A DNA stretch of 64,000 nucleotides from Onchocerca lupi. Lineage: Eukaryota; Nematoda; Chromadorea; Rhabditida; Onchocercidae. The notes beneath the pieces were generated by a model. The model was not told where the DNA came from. It saw only the letters and a list, made by a program, of their open reading frames with translations, and did no database searches. The first letter of the stretch is position 1, and each line of letters starts with the position of its first letter. Where the stretch lies: positions 1 through 64,000 of the forward strand of contig JAOVVO010000099.1 in the NCBI GenBank assembly GCA_028564675.1, written 5' to 3'. Below, piece after piece: positions 62,701 through 64,000 of the stretch. Made by a program: the position numbers and the translations under genes.

Positions 62701-64000
62701 AGACATATAATTCTAATACAGTTCATTACAGAAAAATTCGGACCGCGGTTTCTTATTCTATCATCCGTTCTAACCTTAAAATCTAAGAATAACTGAGATA
62801 TTTTCTCAAACTGTTACTATTTCAATATCAGTGCTGCTGTTGCTTACAACAAATAATTGCAACTTGTCATCATTCAAAAATTCCTCCACTTACATAATTC
62901 TCGCTTCTTCTCTTTTGATTTTTCATTGGTTAGAATGTTTAAAAATCATTTGTTTTTTTGAACGAATTCTTTGTCAGCTAGACCTAAATGAAAACGTTCA
63001 TCAATTCTGTTTGCTCTTTAAAAATGATCTTAATCTTTTCCCTCGAAACATCATTATTAATAGCTTATCGTGATAGAGGGATAGGATTAGTGAAAAATTA
63101 TCTTTATTTAAATTAAAAAAAAAAATAATTAATAGGAAATGAAACAATATATCATATTAAATCATTTAATAACTGTATAAAATGGGAAATCAATCATCAA
63201 AAAAAGTACTAATTTATTAAAATGATATGAAAAAAGATGATGGAGAGAAAAGTATGACGCAATTATAGATAGAGTTTATATAAGCAACATTTTGAAATAT
63301 AACTTCGAATTCTACTCAAATAACATTGCGAAGCAATATTTTATCATCCGTACAAAAGAACAACTGTAAGAATTGCATTTCTCTGCATTTTGGAAAAAAA
63401 AAAAACTAATTAAAAAATTCAATTCTTGACGCAAACGCAGGTTTCTCCTCCCCGAAATCAGAAGTAATTAAATTCACATTTGAGGAAGGTTATCATGCTT
63501 TGGAAACTTGGTTGCCAAACATAGTTTTAGAGTTTCATTAACATGTACATATACCGCCAATATAGCACATTTCTAAGATTACACGATTTTGACAGCAAAT
63601 AAAGAACCAGAAGAGAAAATGATTTTCAAAAACATTCTCACTGCATTCCAAAAAGAGAAGGAAAGCTATTTTCATATTTCAAAGGAACAAAAAGTCAAAA
63701 ATCATCATTTATCCATAAATGAAAAATGATAAATTCAAGAAACGAAAATTCCCCACGGCAAATTTTTTTGGCTCATTCGATATGCAAAACCAAAGATTAA
63801 ACATTAACAACTAGTTAATTTTGCGAAATTTGCAAAAAGTTATTTAATTAAAATGTTGGTTCCAAATAAATATTTAAAACACGACAAAAGTTCACATGGA
63901 AGCATTTTTGGGTGAAAACTTAAAGATTTCATAGCAAACAAAGTAGTAAATTTAACTGGAGAAATGTTTTGGAAATTTCAAATATTTTAAAATTTAAAAA
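59751..64000. other. Upstream region of the TSC22-domain gene, no gene seen
   Basis: About 4.2 kb of AT-rich sequence with homopolymer runs (for example T near 62238-62253). The ORFs present on both strands are 60-102 codons and lack family motifs. It may hold promoter elements or non-coding first exons of the TSC22-domain gene. Confidence 0.5.

Overview
The window looks like nuclear DNA of a nematode, most likely a spirurid or filarial-type species. It is very AT-rich. The genes are cut by many introns of about 100-1500 bp with TTTCAG-type 3' splice sites. Several start codons sit 2-25 nt after a TTTCAG-like acceptor with no upstream coding exon, which is the signature of spliced-leader trans-splicing. 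The protein sequences are animal-type. All exon models here were built by hand from splice signals, reading-frame phase and family knowledge; no alignment was run.

Layout: (1) 554-2724 (+), the 3' end of a group VI calcium-independent phospholipase A2. (2) 4111-6018 (-), a four-exon DHHC palmitoyltransferase. (3) 8703-11393 (-), an ANKRD49-like ankyrin protein. (4) 12847-28293 (-), a 29-exon, 1710-residue pappalysin (PAPP-A family metalloprotease) with every family domain recognisable. (5) 20691-21469 (+), a PDRG1 prefoldin-like gene lying entirely inside one pappalysin intron on the opposite strand. (6) 29648-34492 (+), ribophorin II (RPN2), 13 exons, 650 residues. (7) 35925-44664 (-), an organic anion transporter (SLCO/OATP). 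(8) 45.0-51.6 kb, two decayed Helitron copies in opposite orientation, each beginning with a tandem array of related ~170-200 bp units. A small candidate secreted-protein ORF lies between them. (9) 54497-59750 (-), a long-isoform TSC22-domain (bunched/TSC-22) protein. (10) 59751-64000, no recognisable gene.

The genes do not form one pathway. They cover the secretory and membrane system (RPN2 in the oligosaccharyltransferase, DHHC enzyme, OATP, secreted pappalysin), lipid hydrolysis (iPLA2), a prefoldin-like subunit and a transcription-related leucine-zipper protein. The most notable points are the full pappalysin with its unusual C-terminal tail, the PDRG1 gene nested antisense in it, a likely GC-AG intron in the phospholipase, and the inverted Helitron pair with internal tandem arrays. 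I did not find a convincing new multi-gene system.
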